Shown: piece after piece, positions 36,290 through 49,321 of the stretch
How the letters are laid out: each line of letters begins with the position of its first letter
How positions within the stretch are numbered: the stretch's first letter is position 1
DNA from: Apostichopus japonicus
Lineage: Eukaryota; Echinodermata; Holothuroidea; Aspidochirotida; Stichopodidae
Reading direction: 5' to 3'
Assembly: GCF_037975245.1 (NCBI RefSeq)
Contig: NC_092569.1
Span: forward strand, 19,337,501-19,401,500
DNA: 64,000 nucleotides
Made by a program: the position numbers and the translations under genes
Notes under the pieces: generated by a model
What the model was told of the DNA's origin: nothing
Database searches by the model: none
What the model saw: the letters and a program-made list of their open reading frames with translations, nothing else

Positions 36290-38695
36290 TATCGCTTTTC
36301 ATTTAACTGATGAGATGGATATACACCCCTGTTGGTGAGAATCTAGAATAACATCCGTTTAACATAGAAATGAATACAAAACCATAATTCTGTACCGTGT
36401 GCATAAACCCAGTTAAAATCAACGACGTACATATGATTTCAAAGTAGGCGCTGTATGATTCTAATTTCTCCCGACAGGGCATGATATTTCGGGACGGGCA
36501 TCCTTGGCCCCGGTGAGGTGGTCTGATTTTACTCGATTGAATGCAGGGAAAAAATCACCGACTGAGAGTTATACCATCCACCTCGACCAGGGGTCTACTA
36601 GCCAATGAGATTGGGTGGACATGGCGGCACACCCATCACAAAATTCCGACTTGTATTTTGTATCTGTAAGTCCCTTTAACCAAACAAATGATTGTCTAGG
36701 GAAAAGGGGACTAAACGGATATTATCCAACATGTCTAACACCTCCCCTAACAAATCCGAACTGTAGCTACAGACCTGCTCCCGATTGACGCTGAAGGTGG
36801 GAACATGACAATGAGGGATAAGATTTATAACAACCCACCAACACAAATTCGCACCTCTCCTTGCGCCAATGATTTTCATGTGGTACGTTTGGACTCAGTC
36901 ATTATTAAATCTTGGAAATGTCAAACAATTACACGTGAACATGCCGAATGCCAAACTAGTATTTGGCCAACATGCATATTACAAATCACAAACCCAACAT
37001 CGTAGAAAAATATAAAAGTGATATATTGCACGAAATCCTATCAAGAACAAGGGACACTATAAAACCGGAGAGCAATTTCACCCAGTATAACTGTTCCACA
37101 CTCCATAAAATGTATGGACTTCCTTTAGTTTAGTAACCACACTCTATAACTAACATATACAAAACATATGTTTATGCAGACAGATTACACTGACACATGA
37201 AAACCACATCTGTTATAAATGTTATCCCTCATTAAAGAGTAATATTTTCAACTAAGGATTGGTAAACTAAGATATAACGTTAAATTTGAGTACGCACAGT
37301 GTTATCATACTATATAACAGTGAATATCTCCAAATTGAGAATAGTCGAAAGTAATTGCTATAAGTAGATAGAAAGCTATCTTCAAACCAGTGTGCAAATC
37401 GACGAGGCTTGGTGAGAATAATGACAGCTTTAAAAATGGACAAATACCAAAGCATCATGATTAGTCTACATGATAGAAATAATCTAATTCTCGTTTGGGA
37501 GATCTCACAGATTTAGGGTTTCCGTAGCAACAAAGATGGTGCATTGATGCCCTCTAACTATGACATTTGCGTGCATCAGTTATTCATGTGTTTTCTTATT
37601 ACAATATTTATTTGATGAAACAATTGTACAGCCTCAATGATCTTTGACTTTATGACCTTATAACGTCATCAGCTACATCTAGCGAAACATACTTTATGTA
37701 CAAGCAACACAGCCCACTCAATGATTTTACGTCCATTGGCCTAACGGTTAAGTGGCAAGTTTTGTTGGCATTCTTTTGACCTCCATTGATTTTATGACCA
37801 TTGTGTCATTTTACATAAATAAGTAAAAGTTAAACCTTTAAAGTTTGGTATATCAAACATTGGTTTGAAAGTTTGTGCTTGGTTTTACAGAATTCCCAAA
37901 AATGTTGTTATTATTAACAATTTTACCTTTGATGTCATCACTGACGAAGATATTACAAGATATTCCCAGATGACCTTCCACTAAATTTTAAATTCATCGG
38001 CTTCAGTTTAAGGAGAAGCAGACTACGTGGTACACTAACAAATTAAACTCTATTACGCCTCACAATGGCACATCACTTTTCGACCTCTATCCCCAAAATG
38101 GAAAATCTACTTCATTTGTTTGTGTCACACTGAGGTGTCCCTTTTTTAATACCGACCAAGTTTCAGCTACAAGTCTGCTACAATTGTGTTTCGGCACCCT
38201 TCAAAATCCCCTCTGCCGTGGCTCACAATAAAGCCAGTACACCCTCCTAAACTTCCTCTTTCCCCTCCCCTCGTGCTCTTCGTACTCCCTCCACTCGTAC
38301 TCTTCCTGCTCTCCTTTCCCTCTTACCCTTCCCATCCCCCTCTTCTCCCTGTCCCCTCCCTTCCTGTAACCTAAACAAGTCGCTGAAAAATCAGAAACTG
38401 TCCATATAGTCAACCAGGTAAATATTGGCTGACTCTACGACTGGAAGTGAGAACACGTGCTCTAGGCTGCGACAATAACGTATCGCTTGTTGATTGCTGC
38501 ACAGCGCCCCTATTTCATCAGCCAACCCTCGACATACAAATAGTATTGAACCTGTTACGAAACAGCCCGATTCTCTGATGCCATTGGTACAGTTACATAC
38601 GTGACATGTAGCCTCTGTACAGCTGTATAGGTTATGAAGATTTCTTAACCATAGCACCCTTTACAAACATTAAAGATATGACAGAAAATGGTTTA
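36290..38695 (+). repeat. Flank block F, copy 2
   Basis: This is the longest copy of the block. It contains GTGAGAATCTAGAATAACAT near 36337, CCCCGGTGAGGTGGTCTG near 36507, GACGCTGAAGGTGGGAACAT near 36787, TTCATCGGCTTCAG near 37994 and a CT-rich stretch near 38240-38370. The open frames in the CT-rich part are low-complexity artefacts. The end of the block, including the exon-like KPW element, is missing; the sequence changes to relic E sequence near 38695. Confidence 0.7.
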
Positions 38696-41120
38696 TTCTG
38701 AGGCATAACTATTCTCATATAGGTCTATATAATGTTGGTCTATGATGTAGCCCTAAAAGAAAGATTGTGCTGATAAAAATTAATACATTACAATTTATTT
38801 TCTATCTGATTGAGGTAGAGGCCTCAACCTTGTCCAGACGTAAACCTTTGTTTTTATATTAGGGTGGGGGGGGGGGGCGTAGCTGCCGTGTGATCAAACC
38901 GTTTCATATCAATTTAGGGGTAATGGGATCATCGGACCCATATTTTGTTTTTGTATTTAGTCTTGACAACTTTTGAGGCATATACTATTAATGTGGTCCA
39001 CATCAGTAGCCCAATCAATTTTGCTTATAGATACTTTGTGTGAGACGGTTAGAAAAATACCCAACAAAACCAGTTTTACCGATTGACGATCTAAGGTGGT
39101 CCCCGCCCCCTTTGCGCACGCCACTCTCCTTTATTGCCCCTACATTGGTAGTGAGCCTCTCTGTTCAGTATACATTCGGAGGAAGCTCATGGTTTATACT
39201 TTAAAGAAGACTTTATGATATTTGAGACGCCGCCGTCTGCTCCTCGCATCAGACATGCAAACTAGGCTCGTTTGAAACACCGAAGGGGGATGCTACTTAT
39301 AAAGACTAGTGACGTTCACAAGTAGCTGAGAGAGGGGGGACATGGCTCAGTCAGGGATTTATAAAATCAGTGAGGAAAGAATCCGACCAATCCTCCATGT
39401 GCACCCCCCCTGCATAACGACCTCACACATTCCATTACTTCTCATTACATGGTATCGTTTACTCAATACAAGATATTTTAATTGGAACATATTTACAAAT
39501 AAGTTTTTATGTTTAAAATATTAACTGGCAATTTCTTTACTTTCAAACTTCGACGAAACAGTTCAATCTGACAAACAATTGGCAGAAAACGTGACGCATG
39601 TACAGAAACATCGAAAACCATAATTATTATTATTATTATAATTGTAGTTATTCCTTATAAGATCCAGGATAGGTGAGTACATTTTTCCATTCTAATATTT
39701 CAGACTTTGTGGAATTTATTTTATTATAAAATTGTGATTATTGTATAAATAATTTAATTTAACGGTAATTTTTACCTATTTCAATAAATTAAATGTTAAA
39801 TATCATTTTACAATGTATAAAATAGAACTAACAATTTTCTTCGGTGTGGTAGATTTTAAATCCTGTTAGTTTTTCTGCCTTTAAGTTGCATTTAAACTTT
39901 TTCAAATTTCATTAACTATTCTCAACAGGCTTGCTAAAAAAAACAAACCAGGCAAAAAACAAATGGGTTCCTAAAATGTAAATGTTTTAGTTTTCATCCC
40001 CAGCTCTAGGTAATATATTTTATTTTTTCAATATATTTTTATACATATTTTTTCCATTAATTTCCAGACAAGAAAGCTATAATTAAAAAAAAAGTACTTG
40101 TTATTAAAAGTGATGTGAAAAGTGTAAAGTATTTACTGTTGGCAGTTTTGTAGACAGTTGTCATCCCTCAATATAGGCAATGCACGAGAAATAAAAAACA
40201 CTTCTACTTTTGTTTTATGGATTCCAGAAGTAAAAGTTAGACGTTACAAATACATGACATTTAAGTTTTGCCCACTTTTAATTAACATTTGTAGGGACTA
40301 TTGTTCAGAAAACTTTCCTGATTATTCTTAAAAAAAAATCTGTATAATAAAAGAGACTGTACAATTCCACCCGCGTCGCAGACCGTCATTTAAGACAATA
40401 TACAGACCGTAGCTATATTTATTCTCACAATTAAGTTTGTGTGTTCCTATCTTGATGTTATATCCCAATAAAGGTCCACACTGGTAACATATGATTCAAT
40501 TTGTAGATCTATTTCAATTGATTTCCAAAAATCTAAATACAACTAAAACATTGTATTTAAAACTCGCTCTCGTTGGACAAGCAGTTGTACAATCTATCTC
40601 CAATAAAACAGCAAACTCAGTGCTGTTTGATATTCTCGAAAAATGAATTTCTATTCTTTTAAATTAACCGACTGTTCGTTAGGCTTTTTAAAGCTATATT
40701 ATATATCTTTATCTTCATTGGAGTTCTGTTTAATACAAGTTAAAGTATATTATTTGCGTTGATTGTTGGATTTTGAAGTCAATTTAATGATCTTTTAACT
40801 ATTTATCAACTCTTATTGCGATTGATCATACAAAGACATCTGTCTAGAGCCTGCTGCTATTTAACATTAAGAGTAAATATAATCTCATCTCGTCCATTCT
40901 GAGAACTTTAAGTGCCTGTCATCATACTAAATTTAAGATTTACTTCTAACCAAACTCAGACGAAACTTAATTTAGTGAATCAACTTCAAACGACTTTGAC
41001 TTCAGTATTATCGTAGTTTGGAATTAAAAAAATTGTACTCAAAATGTTGCATTACTTTATAATTAGCGGGCATATATTCCTTCTGAACCAGTTAAAATCT
41101 CAAATTAAATGTTCCTTAAC
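38696..41120 (+). pseudogene. Relic E: FREP upstream region and intron 1 without exons
   Basis: The sequence follows the upstream block of copy A (TATCAATTTAGGGGTAATGG near 38910, GTGACGCATGTACAGA near 39590). At about 39671 it jumps directly to GGTGAGTACATTTTT, the donor side of intron 1. The signal exon and about 300 bases before it are deleted. Intron 1 sequence follows to TGTTGCATTACTTTATAATT near 41044, and near 41120 it changes to block F. No coding exon remains. Confidence 0.65.
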
Positions 41121-43245
41121 CTATGCTGTATATTATGTCCATGAGATATGGTGGACATGGAGGCCAACCACTACAGAATACCAAACTGTTGTTTATATCT
41201 ATAAGTCCCCTTTACCAACCAAAATATTCTCAAAGGGGAAGGGGACTAAAATCATATTAGCCAACATGTCTGACCCCGCCCCCCATAAATCCGAACACTG
41301 TCTACGGACCTGCTCCCTATTGACGCTGAAGGTAGGCACAAGACAACATAAAACATTACCCCCCCCCCCCTTCTCACACACAAACACCTCCAATTGCGCC
41401 AATGATTTTCATGTGGTCGGCCTACATTTTTATTACAGAGTCATTATGTAATATCTGAAATGCTGAAACAGTTTTACATGCGCATGCCGAATGCCAAATT
41501 AGTAGTTGGCCTACGTTTATATCACGAAATACGAACTCAACATCCTCGGAGGAACTAAATGCGAGATATTGCAAGAAATCGTGTCAAGGAGAGGTGACGA
41601 TAAATATTCATATAGAGATCCATTTCACCCAATATCACTATTCCACACTCCATAAATGTAAGCTTCCTTTTATTTATTAACCACACATATTCGACAGGTG
41701 TGTATGTATCCAGACATATTACAATGATACATGAAAACCAAATCTGTTATAATGTTATCCCTCAATAAAGAGTAATCATTTTAACTAAGATTGGTAAACT
41801 AAGATTTAACGTGAAATTTGAGGACGCCTAACTTTGTCAACCCATATAAACATTGTAACTCTTGAAGTTACGAATATTGACGTATTAATTGTTATAAGTA
41901 GATAGATAGTTTAAACCAGTGTGTAAATCAACAAGGGTTGGTAAGAATAATGATAAAGTTACAGCACTGACTTGATCACTATGCAGCGTTAAAGAAGACA
42001 CCGACTAAACCATCATTATCTATCATATTATTCTCGTTTGGGAGAGGTTTCCCCAGCCACAAGGCTGGCATATTTATGTCATCTAACTATGGCATCTTTG
42101 AGCATCAATTACTAGTGGCTTTTTCCTTGTTTATTACAATATATATTTTCTGTAATGGAAATGGTGTTTTCAAATGCTGAATCTAAAATATTGAACATAT
42201 TATGGTGACCATATGGTAACCTCCATCGAATTGCATCACTATTATGGTGTTTTACGTTAATGAGTACGAGTTAAACGTTTTATGTTTGATCTATCAAAGA
42301 CTTTTACAGAATTCCCACAAATGATATTATTATTATTATTTTGTATTTTAACTTTTGCCCTGACGAAGGTACTACAAAACATGCCCACCCCCAATAAGTT
42401 TTAAATTCATCGGTTTCAGGTTAAGGAGAAGCAGACTACGTGGTACACAGGCACATAAAATCTCGCTCACGCATCACCATGGCACATCACCTTTCGACCT
42501 CTATCCCCAAAATGGTAAATCCACTTCATTTGATTTTGTCACACTAAGAAGTCCCTCCTCTAATGCCCACCCGTTTCAGTTACAAATTCTGCTACAACTT
42601 TTATTAAGGCACCCTTCAAAATCCCATTTTCCGACAAAATGGGACAAAAGATAGTATACCCTCCTGAACTCCCTCTTTCCCCTCCCCTCGTGCCCCTTTC
42701 CTTCTTCCTCCTCTACTTTCCCTCTTCTCCTCCCCATCTTGTAGCCCCCCTCTTCTCCCTGTCCCTTCCCTTCCTGTAACCTTAACAAGTCGCTGCAGAA
42801 ACAGAAACTGTCCATATAGTCAACCAGGTAAATATTGAATGGATGTCACAAAACGTGCTGCAGGCTGCGACAATAACGTATCGCTGAATGATTGCTGCAC
42901 AGCGCCCCTATTTCATCAGCCAACCCCGACATACAAATTGTATTGAACATGTTACGAAACAGCTCTGATGCGATAGTACAGTTACATACGTGTCATTTAG
43001 CCTTTGTACAGCTGCATAGGTTATAGAGCTTTGTTAACCATAGTACCCTTCACAAACAGTAAAGATATGACAGAAACCGTTATCAGTAATTGATAGTAAG
43101 AGTTCAATTGGCATCGAAATGGCCGCTCCAGCCAAACCATGGGAGAAAAATTGTGTCAGAACAACAGAGAGTGTTGTCAACAAGCTGGAAGCAGCATGTA
43201 AGTGCCTCACCTCGAATTCTTAGGTCTACGCTAGCCTAACAACAA
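41120..43245 (+). repeat. Flank block F, copy 3
   Basis: It starts inside the block at ATATGGTGGACATGG (near 41146) and is closely similar to copy 4. It includes GACGCTGAAGGTAGGC, TCCCCAGCCACAAGGCTGGC (near 42051) and a CT-rich part near 42660-42780. It ends with the second exon-like element. Confidence 0.7.
43119..43197 (+). other. Exon-like element with a KPWE N-terminus, copy 2
   Basis: ATG at 43119 (GAAATGGCC) opens MAAPAKPWEKN and stays open to the donor GTAAGT at 43198. It is the counterpart of 20128-20204. The MA-P-KPWE start resembles peroxin-13 N-termini, but nothing downstream confirms this, so I infer only a duplicated first exon or a remnant of one. Confidence 0.3.
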
Positions 43246-43487
43246 CTTAGGCAGGCACAAAGCCCAATGCCCAGTGCCTAATGGCCAATTTCTTTGCTTA
43301 TATCGTATTCAAAACAAGATCCTTTGCTATCGATATTTGGCAATGGGAATGTACATAACGAAATAAGGAACCAGATAAAAGCTTGTATTCGGGTAAACAA
43401 TTTGAAGATTCAAGACCGTCTCCTTTCATAACTGCTGTAAACAGAATCTTTCTGTTATCATACATTTATGAATTCATATATTGGTAT

Positions 43488-44564
43488 TGTTACGATCAAC
43501 TCGATCAAGGCCAGAATACACCTCCCCTTGGGTTCACAACTCAAATGACTAAATAGCACACTGTAAAATGTAACTTTAAATATAACAATAAGTATTTATT
43601 TAATTGTGTGTTCAAGGTAATTAAAATCAAACAAAGATCATTTATCAATATCTAAGCAGTTTACACTTAAACAGATTTAACAAGTTATACTATAATTTAC
43701 TCACGACCTGGTGTGTGCCGCGACGCGAGCGCAGTGACAAAAAGTCCTGGCGAATATTCCAGCGAAACTTGTAGACGGACGAATGTCCAATATTGAAGAA
43801 ATCCAGCTCCCAACTTGATGACTTCCACTTCCGAGGTCGACTACTAATGAATGTCCAAGTTGTGCTTGCAGCTTGTTTATCCTTGGATTCCTGTCCTTGG
43901 GTAACTCAGAGGCCACAATAATTAGTGCTGACTGGCACAGAACCGAAGACGGCTACACAACGATGGGCGACTTCGAAGCCGGTAAACTTGTAGCAAATCC
44001 ACTAATAAAAAGACAGCTATAACTTTACTGTCAAACTAAGTGAGTATTTACTCACACTGGAATTGTAGGATTCACTTGAGCGAGAAGTTATTAAACTCCT
44101 GGAGCAAAGATGGTTAACAAACTTTGATCTCAAATTATCAGGTGCTTATATAGCATTTTCACAAGTCCAGAAAGATCTTGAAATGTCCATCCATTCTAGA
44201 AGCATCTTACAGTAGCTCCAGCTCAGTTCAACCAACCCAAAAGGTCACTTCACCTTTCCAGGAAATCCTCACCTAGTGTTCTAAAAATAGCACAGGGGAT
44301 GTCCCCTTGGCGGCACTCCAATGTTCTAGCTTGTTCCAATGTGTACTATTGAGATGTTCTACATTGTTCTCAAATGTTCTAACTCTTCTAGAAGCTTCTC
44401 AACTTTTCCAAATATTCTGCACACACCAGATATGCACACACACCAGGCAGTTCTATACTATGATTCTTAGATTAATTTATAATATTCTATGATATTGATT
44501 TATAATACAACTAATTGTTGCAAAAATCATACAAATTATTGAGATTACTTAGGGGCCTGTAACA
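43488..44564. mobile_element. Solo LTR of an LTR retrotransposon
   Basis: It begins TGTTACGATC and ends GGGGCCTGTAACA, giving TG...CA ends with the short inverted repeat TGTTAC/GTAACA. The 4-bp sequence GTAT lies directly on each side (43484-43487 and 44565-44568) as a target-site duplication. The 1077-bp body contains no coding frame of note and interrupts the flank sequence between block F copy 3 and block U. Orientation was not determined. Confidence 0.65.
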
Positions 44565-44568
44565 GTAT

Positions 44569-45149
44569 ATCTATACATTTAGTTACAATAAGATTTGTGA
44601 CGGTTTACCACATAACCATTCACTCCAGGCAGCGATGGAAACTGTTACTGTAACATACAGCGTGGCTGTTTCTTCAAAAGTATAACAATTTGACTGTACA
44701 TCTTCAAATCATTAGAATTGTGTACTTTTATATTGATGATATTCAACTGTTCAACATTCGACAATAATTGCATCATTTTATTTTGTAATTCAACGGTCGT
44801 GTGAAACCATCCCTGTATGCGATAGGGCGAACACTGTTGGCCGTACTCGTTGTGCAACAAACCAAAATAGTTTTTCATAGGGTTAAATTTCACATGTCAC
44901 AGTAGTTTTGCCTCCCCCCCGCCCACCGGCAAGATTGTCCTCCATTAATATCTGCCATTTTGGTTTGCTACTGCTCCCCCGTCCGTCCGCTCCCCCGTAC
45001 GCCCGCTCCTCGTCCACATTTGGGATATACCATTCAGCACTACGAAGCAGGTCAATCGTCTTTCCCGGTAAAATTACACCAAATATTACATTTTTGATTC
45101 ATTCATTCCGATTAAAAATCTGAACCTATATGATTAATGATATACAATG
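44569..45149. other. Intergenic stretch, nothing recognisable
   Basis: It contains a C-rich segment near 44915-45010 whose open frame is low complexity. No repeats shared with other parts of the window were noticed. Confidence 0.4.
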
Positions 45150-47345
45150 ATAAATTTAGGCAATTATTCGACATTCTGTAAGTTAACATTGTTTTTTTTT
45201 GTCTATACGTTTTAAGAAAAGTCAACCTGGCTACGAAAAACCAAACAACGAACAGAACCAACTGGTCCGCTTTAAACCTCAGTCACATTACACCGAGACT
45301 GTGAGGTGTGCATTGCGATTCCTCTAGAGGGGCAAATACTGTAGCACATGCTCTAACACAAACTGCTGAGACGACCTTTGTTGTGTAATAAACAATACAT
45401 GTTGCTGTTGCCAGTCCCGAGTAGATATTGAATAAACCAGCTAGTATGTTGTCACGAGGCAAAAAATAGCTAAAATGACCTAATGTAGTGCTTGTTTTAG
45501 CATTTTATCAGTTACCATCATTGCTTGGTTGTGTCATTGTGAAAGCATAGTTTTAAGTACAGAGGATGTCAAAATAAGTAAGATTGGAGGTGATATAAAT
45601 CATTTTAGAAATTATTTGGTTAAATGTTGATATTACTCCATGTGAGATGCCTCTGTTGACATACAAATAGATGGCAGTATTTACATTTACAGTACTATCA
45701 GAATACAGGTTCATTCGTTTCGTTCCTGTTAATGGTGATTATAATCAAAGACATTATAGAGACCTCAGCTATCATGTGTGGTTGGCAGGATCTGTCAGTT
45801 GAAAACTTCAATCCATGTTTTTGGGGGTCTTGAAAGTGACTAGTTTTATGTGTAAGTCAATGGAACGATTAATTGTGGTACGACATCTATACCGTGGTTC
45901 GACTGCACACTGTCTGTCGGTCTACTACGTATCTATATAAACCGTTTATAGTGTAATTGTTTGCGGACCTTCCTATAGCTAGCTATTAATCACTAAGTCA
46001 CTGAGTCACTTATAAGTCACTGGTTTATGGAGGTAGTAAACAAGAACTGATGCGACTATCGTTTCAGCAGACGTATAAGATATGATTTGTAATCATTGTA
46101 GTGCACGCATGTACTATCAACATCTGAGATATATCAAACAACCCGGACGTCTTTTCGGTAAAAGATACTACACGAAATTATTTTTTGTTGAGTATTTCAG
46201 TAATGATATATAACATGAAGCAAAACATGATTAAAATACATTACACATAATCTGAAACAATAATTGTTTGGGAAACAAGTTGATGCTATATACTTGAAAT
46301 TATCAGGCACAAGATACGGTTAGCTCACGTTTAAAGAATGCTTGTGCCTTGGTTAGTTATTCACGATGTAACTTCAATCGAAAGTCTGAGACATATAAAA
46401 CAACACATTCGTAATTTACGGTAAAAAGTAAACACATGTTACACTTCGTGTTGAGTCTTAAAGTTATGAAATATAACCTGAAGATATATGATAGAAAAAT
46501 GTTCATTCTATTATCTTGACTTTTATTAGACAGTAGATATACGGTTTGTTGTTGTTGTGGTAAAGAATGGATCAGCCATGATTTCTTCTTTTCGATTTTA
46601 AGTCATTAACACATGGTTCATTTTTGGTATATATACCCCCCTGTAAGTTTTGCAAAGCCCTGATGTGAAATTTTGATCATTATTGTAAATCGTTGCTTAA
46701 TGATTTTCAGTATTTATGTTGCATACCCTTTCTGCAGTTACTAAATGTAGCACAGTATCTCACTTGCCCTTTACCTTTTAGAGTATACAGACAAGTCTAC
46801 TTTTGATATACTCTTTGAATTCAGTAAAATTTAAATGAATTATATATAATAATGTTTTAACTATTACCATATATGGATCCCATTCTCCAGGGACGTATTA
46901 TGCTGGACTTTAAAGGTGAAGGAGGGGGGGGGGGGCAAAATTCCGACTGATTTATAAATCTGAACTTTTATGGAAAGGCCAAAGGCGAACAAATAATTTC
47001 ATAAAGGAAGAGGACTGCCCTGGGTTCATTGAAACTGACTCCTACGTAGAGGTGGGGGGGGGGGGGGGTCTGGAGGTCCTCCCCACTTTCTGTTTTTAAG
47101 TATAGACGTCAAAAGGCACATTTCAACCTGACATAAAAGCGTTTCATCTAATACATCGTAACGTTTACTCACGAAAAAGATATTTGAATAGGAACATGTC
47201 GACAAATAAGTTCAGTTTCATCTTTCAAAAATTACCTGGGAATATTTTCACTTTCTAACTTCGACAAACAGTTCAATCTGATGTGCAATTGGCAGAAAAC
47301 GTGACACATGTACAGAAACATCAAGAAGCATCATAATAATTATTA
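45150..47345 (+). repeat. Duplicated block U, copy 1
   Basis: It matches the right edge of the window (from about 61745) over its whole length. Landmarks are ATTCGACATTCTGTAAGTTA (near 45168), TCCTCTAGAGGG (near 45320), TAGATGGCAGTATTTACATT (near 45668), GGATCCCATTCTCCAGGGAC (near 46876) and poly-G runs near 46923 and 47056. It leads into the upstream block of gene C. No gene is visible. Confidence 0.75.
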
Positions 47346-49238
47346 TTATGATTGTAGTTATTAGTTATAAAATCCAGGTAAATTAGAAGTAGCACTATAA
47401 ACGAAAGGTTGTGCTGATAAAAAGTAACAATGAACTCAAATGACCCCCCTCCCAACTGATTGAGGTAGTCACCTGAATCTAGGGGAGGGTGAGGGGCATG
47501 TAGTGGTGTTTTGCTCCTCCAAACCCTAGAAGAATTAAAAAAAAGGTTCATTCTGAGGCATAACTACATTTATATAGGTCTATATAATGTAGGTCTATGA
47601 CGAAGCTCTAAAAGGAACATTTTGCTAATAAAATGTAATGATTTACAATTTATTTTCTAACTGATTTAGGAAGGGGCCTCAACCGTCACCAGACGTACCA
47701 ATGTGTTTGTGATGGAGGGAGTAACTGCAGGTCACTGAAACTGTTTTATATCAATTTACGGGATATGGGGTCATAGAACCCAGATTTATTTTAAATTTAG
47801 ATGTGAAATTGTCTGAGGCATATACCATAAATGTGGTCCAAATAGGTAGCCCATAACGCATTTTTATTGATACTCTGTATGAGATTGTTATAAAATTAGA
47901 AAAAAAAAACATTCTTCCCCGGCTGACGATCTGAGGTGGTCCCCAGCTCAATTTTTCACACCATTGCCCTCCATTGCCCCTGTATTGGTGGTGAAACTCC
48001 CCCTGCATTTGAGAGAAGCTTAGGATTTATACTCCAGAGAAGACTTTATAATATCGAAGACACCACCTTCAGCTCCTCCCATCAGACATACAAACTGGGC
48101 TCATGTGAAACACCGAAGGAGAGACGTTTAAATAGAAGTGAAGTGCACAAGTGGGTGAGGGAGTGAAACATAGTTCAATCGGAGATTTCTAGATTCAGTG
48201 TGCACAGAATTTGACCACCCGTGTCCCCCTCCCTATTTCAACACCCGAGCCGAAAAGGTGTGAGCTTATATTTGTTCTTAACATATTAGCATATTATGCA
48301 TTTATATGCCAGGGTGTTATAACACACTAACACGTGTTATGTTTTGGGAGCATGCGGGAGCTAGATAGGTTAAAGATACAATACAGTAAATCGTAGTGGT
48401 ATTAAATATATATATTTTTTAATTTTTTTAAAAAAATTTTTATATTTTTATATAATATAAAATATTTTTATATATATTTTATTTTTATTTTTATATAATA
48501 TAAAATATTTTTATATTTTATATTTTTTATATTTTTATCTATTTTTTTAACACAGGCCGCAATAAAATGTGCCTCTAGCATAACACGTGTTATCATGTTA
48601 TAACACAGATGCATATAAATGCGCAATATATTCAAGTCGAAAACGCTATTATAAGCAACTGTACAATTCGGTTCGGGTGATTTCAACCCCCCACACAATC
48701 CATGTCGTCTTAATACATGTCAATGGGTCCTCACGACAAGATATTTGAATAGGAACATGCTGACAAAAATAATCGTTCAGTCTGAGATTACTAAAAAAGA
48801 ATCCGACCAACCGTCCGTCTGCTGCCCCCCACCCCTCACCCCCGCATATCAACCCTCACATAAAACCATTTCATCGTAACGGAACAGCTCAATATGACGT
48901 GCAATTAATAGAAAGCGTGACGCATGTACAGACACATCAAGAAGCATCATAATAATAACTATTATATTTGTAGTTATTCGTCATAAGATCCGGGTAATAT
49001 TTTCCTCGTGTTTATACAATATATTGGAACAAACCATTATACTGTAGCTTTCAGAAACCATCTTTAATTACATGCAAATGACCCTAAAGGAAGGTCACAA
49101 GATGAAAAATTCCATTCTTGCCGGTGACAAATGCTCCTCCGTACTTTTATTTATTCCCGCTTTGCCAAAGTGTGCTTTACATCGATTTAGTTTGATTCAG
49201 TGTTTCATAGAGAATCAGCCAGAAAATATTATTTCATA
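47346..49238 (+). repeat. Duplicated upstream block of the FREP module (copy at gene C)
   Basis: It follows the upstream block of gene A (4840-6246) with the same order of landmarks, but is interrupted by the MITE at 48242-48679. It ends at the broken signal exon of copy C. Confidence 0.7.
48242..48679. mobile_element. Foldback MITE with terminal inverted repeats and target duplication
   Basis: The ends are CACCCGAGCCGAA (48242-48254) and TTCGGTTCGGGTG (48667-48679), inverted repeats with one mismatch. ATTTCAA flanks both sides (48235-48241 and 48680-48686). The empty site is seen in copy A near 5681, where the flank is uninterrupted. The inverted similarity extends inward: GTGTTATAACAC and CACGTGTTATG near 48310-48340 pair with CATAACACGTG and GTTATAACAC near 48578-48607. 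The centre is almost pure A and T. The element is 438 bp, non-coding and non-autonomous; the duplication length of 7-8 bp would fit a hAT-like source. Confidence 0.8.
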
Positions 49239-49321
49239 ATGTGGATCCCAAGAAAGCTACGATTTCTTGTACAAATTTGTTCTTTGTCCTGTCAAGAAAT
49301 ATAATCTGTTTCCACGGAGAG
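49239..49321 (+). pseudogene. Gene C exon 1: signal peptide exon with 1-bp deletion
   Basis: It starts MWIPRKLRFLVQICSL and runs out of frame because TGTTTCTTT in copy A is TGTTCTTT here. The donor GTGAGT is intact. Confidence 0.8.

Noticed and set aside
38186-38413. Pro/Leu-rich and Glu/Arg/Gly-rich frames in CT-rich DNA
   Set aside because: Low-complexity sequence in block F, present in all copies with indels that do not keep a frame.
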